From: Tubiluchus corallicola
Lineage: Eukaryota > Priapulida > Priapulimorpha > Priapulimorphida > Tubiluchidae
Direction: 5' to 3'
DNA: 64,000 nt
NCBI GenBank assembly: GCA_030141605.1
Contig: JAQGDQ010000025.1
Coordinates: 914,907 to 978,906, forward strand
In this document: positions 62,306-64,000 of the stretch, piece after piece
Layout: every line of letters begins with the position of its first letter
Numbering within the stretch: position 1 is the stretch's first letter
Translations under genes and position numbers: made by a program
The notes under the pieces: generated by a model
What the model saw: only the letters and a program-made list of their open reading frames with translations
Told to the model about the DNA's origin: nothing
The model's database searches: none

Positions 62306-62763
62306 CTAAATATACAAAAATGTAATTATGGTTTTGCTAATTATCCTTATTAAAATGGTTTTCTTGCCTGTAGTGATTTTAGACACTAGCCAGACTACAA
62401 AAGATACAAAAATTCCGTATTAGACGTGCAGTTAAGTTAAAACTGTAGCGAAGGAATAGACTTATGGCAGAAACCTAGGGTATTCAACTTCAGTTACATG
62501 CATGACCTATACAGTTAGAGTTCATTCTTCTAAAGTAATTATTTTTTAACGAGGAGGGAAAGAGTTGTCATCCGTCATGTTGAAGAAGTAAAAGCAGCTT
62601 GCGTAGTTTCAGAATTGCCTGAAGCTTTAAGGAGATGGAGATGACGTATACGTGACATACGTATGAACCGACGTTGAAGCTTCATTAGCAGCAGACAATA
62701 ATAATTGTTCTGTCATTATTTTTCCCAGCTTTGCAAAACACGTGCAAGTCCAAGTTTGCACAC

Positions 62764-63345
62764 TTAAAGGAAAAACAGACCGAATCCTAAGCTATAGCTG
62801 AAATCAATGTACTCTATAAAATATTAAATTTGGGACATGACTTACAAGAATGACTTACGTGAAAAATTTACGCGTTCGTGCGGCTAATGCTTCACTGTTA
62901 CATGAATTTCGCCAATCACTAGTCAGACGGGAACTAGCGATTGCATCTCTGAAACGCGCTGCTGCACAACAACAGGTGCTGTACCTTTCAGTTCAGAGGT
63001 GTTCATATGTGACATTGAGCACACGTACGAGAAATAAACTGTAAAATTTGAATTTAAATTTTGAGTTTTTGTATATCACACTGAATGTTGTACAGTAGCA
63101 CTCTACTCCAATTTGAGGTTTTACATATAGGTGTAATGCGCTCGAAATGTTTGTGCTGTTGAAAATATTTTAGTTGTGATGTCGCCACTAGGTGGGTTCG
63201 CCCACCGTTACTTAAGTTATTAACTTCTTATTTGATTACCAGAAACGCTTTGGCATTATTGCAGGTGTTGAACTGTATACTTTTTACCGTACTTGAAAAG
63301 GGGAGGAGTAAGATATGAAAAATCAGCCTGTTTTCCTTTAGCTAT
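62764..63345 (+). repeat. Unclassified interspersed repeat, copy 2
   Basis: Partner of 46181-46949, same orientation, about 70-75% similar by eye and without the internal duplication of copy 1. It holds the same ordered landmarks (TTCGTGCGGCTAATG, TTACATGAATTTCGCCA, TGAATGTTGTACAGTAGCAC, TTTGTGCTGTTGAAAAT). Confidence 0.7.
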
Positions 63346-63687
63346 TAAAATGCAATTGAAGATGCCAACTAGAAGTAACACACTACAAGTAATTTATTGA
63401 AAAACCGGTGCACGCCCACAAATATGATACAGCGTTGAACAAAAGATAATTATGAAAAAAAAACGCCCAGAATATTCTACTGGCAACAAAATAATTAATT
63501 GGTTTTGTTGGTAGGAATGCTGAATTACTGAAGATTAAAAGCGAAACTATTTAGTTAAAAACAACCGCTGCTTTAAGAATGAATTTTGCACGACAGATGA
63601 AATAATCTTTTGTTATAGCTGTGTTTTCATGTTAACTACAAAACTAAAACTATAAACTTACTGTCCCCATTGCAACCTCATTATTAA

Positions 63688-63900
63688 AAGCAGAAATTTA
63701 TTACATTCCGTGCAATCACAGACGCAGTTAACAAGAAACTTCTGGCACAAGGCGATGAGGGTGTATTGAAAGTCGGCCAAATTTTCAACATCGATGACTC
63801 GTTGGCAAGTTACACACTGATGATGCAAGCTTTTGTATTACTCATAAGAGTAGAGCCTGATTTCAAAAGATTTAAGCCACCACGATCAGACTTTAATTAG
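63688..63900 (+). other. Unrecognised open frame, possible last exon
   Basis: Open for 70 codons to TAG at 63898-63900 without an ATG at its start. A possible acceptor (AATCACAG) at 63721 would begin an exon reading DAVNKKLLAQGDEG and ending DFKRFKPPRSDFN. The composition (charged, with a hydrophobic LMMQAFVLLIRVEPDF) looks protein-like. No family recognised; it could be the last exon of a plus-strand gene or a retrocopy piece. Confidence 0.3.
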
Positions 63901-64000
63901 GATTATAGTTATTGAATAATTTGAGACAATTAGTCCATGTAGAGAACGTTACATAAAATGTATAGAAATGTATAACTCTCATTATAATTGCAATTTACAC

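Larger units (their letters stand above)
62306..64000. other. Upstream side of the Ig/FN3 gene
   Basis: No signal-peptide exon could be identified on the minus strand with the required phase. An ATG at minus 63685 with a good GTAAGT donor (ATGAGGTTGCAATGGGGACA) has the wrong phase for the next exon. The stretch includes interspersed repeat copy 2 and an unrecognised open frame at 63688-63900. Confidence 0.4.

Noticed and set aside
63655-63690. Minus-strand ATGAGGTTGCAATGGGGACA|GTAAGT as the signal-peptide exon of the Ig gene
   Set aside because: Its phase (2) does not match the phase 1 start of exon 62305, and the frame is too short and not hydrophobic.

Overview
The window is AT-rich animal DNA: small coding exons with clean GT-AG junctions and matching phases, long introns, many microsatellites, minisatellites and retroelement 3' ends. 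There are no operons, bacterial signals or rRNA/tRNA genes. The gene families (an adhesion GPCR with Calx-beta repeats, a Vestigial-like cofactor, an Ig/FN3 cell-adhesion molecule) mark it as metazoan. A degenerate TTAGGG-type stretch argues weakly against an insect. I would call it a non-insect, possibly marine, invertebrate; the phylum cannot be fixed from this sequence alone.

Layout. (1) 540-16956, plus strand: the 3' 22 exons (1051 codons) of an ADGRV1/VLGR1 orthologue. They encode the last Calx-beta repeats, the GAIN domain with its GPS cleavage site, seven transmembrane helices and a short cytoplasmic tail ending in a PDZ ligand. (2) 16957-25058: no gene seen; 3'UTR, LINE 3' tails, and a 23-bp minisatellite carrying an exact 375-bp tandem duplication. 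(3) 25059-26149, minus strand: a Vestigial-like (VGLL2/3 type) gene with an intact Tondu domain. (4) 28580-31760, plus strand: a seven-exon RING-H2 ubiquitin ligase, divergent from the VGLL gene, followed by a 51-bp minisatellite. (5) 31761-48882: a gene-poor 17 kb holding microsatellites, a LINE fragment, an unclassified interspersed repeat and telomere-like repeats. (6) 48883-62305, minus strand: eleven exons of a three-Ig plus one-FN3 adhesion protein with a C-terminal GPI-type signal; its 5' end lies outside the window or was not found. (7) 55579-58382, plus strand: a two-exon GNAT acetyltransferase nested in the 6.1-kb intron of the Ig gene, on the opposite strand.

The genes do not form one pathway. 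ADGRV1 and the Ig/FN3 protein are surface adhesion molecules, VGLL a nuclear TEAD cofactor, and the RING protein a ubiquitin ligase. The most unusual structures are two places where tandem repetition has captured gene structure. One is a six-copy 94-bp array that repeats the 3' end of the FN3 exon together with its 5' splice site; each extra copy could be read as a symmetric 60-nt exon plus a 34-nt intron. The other is a 403-bp tandem duplication of the 5' flank and first codons of the GNAT gene, built on a SINE-derived (CTA)n/(TTA)n tail.
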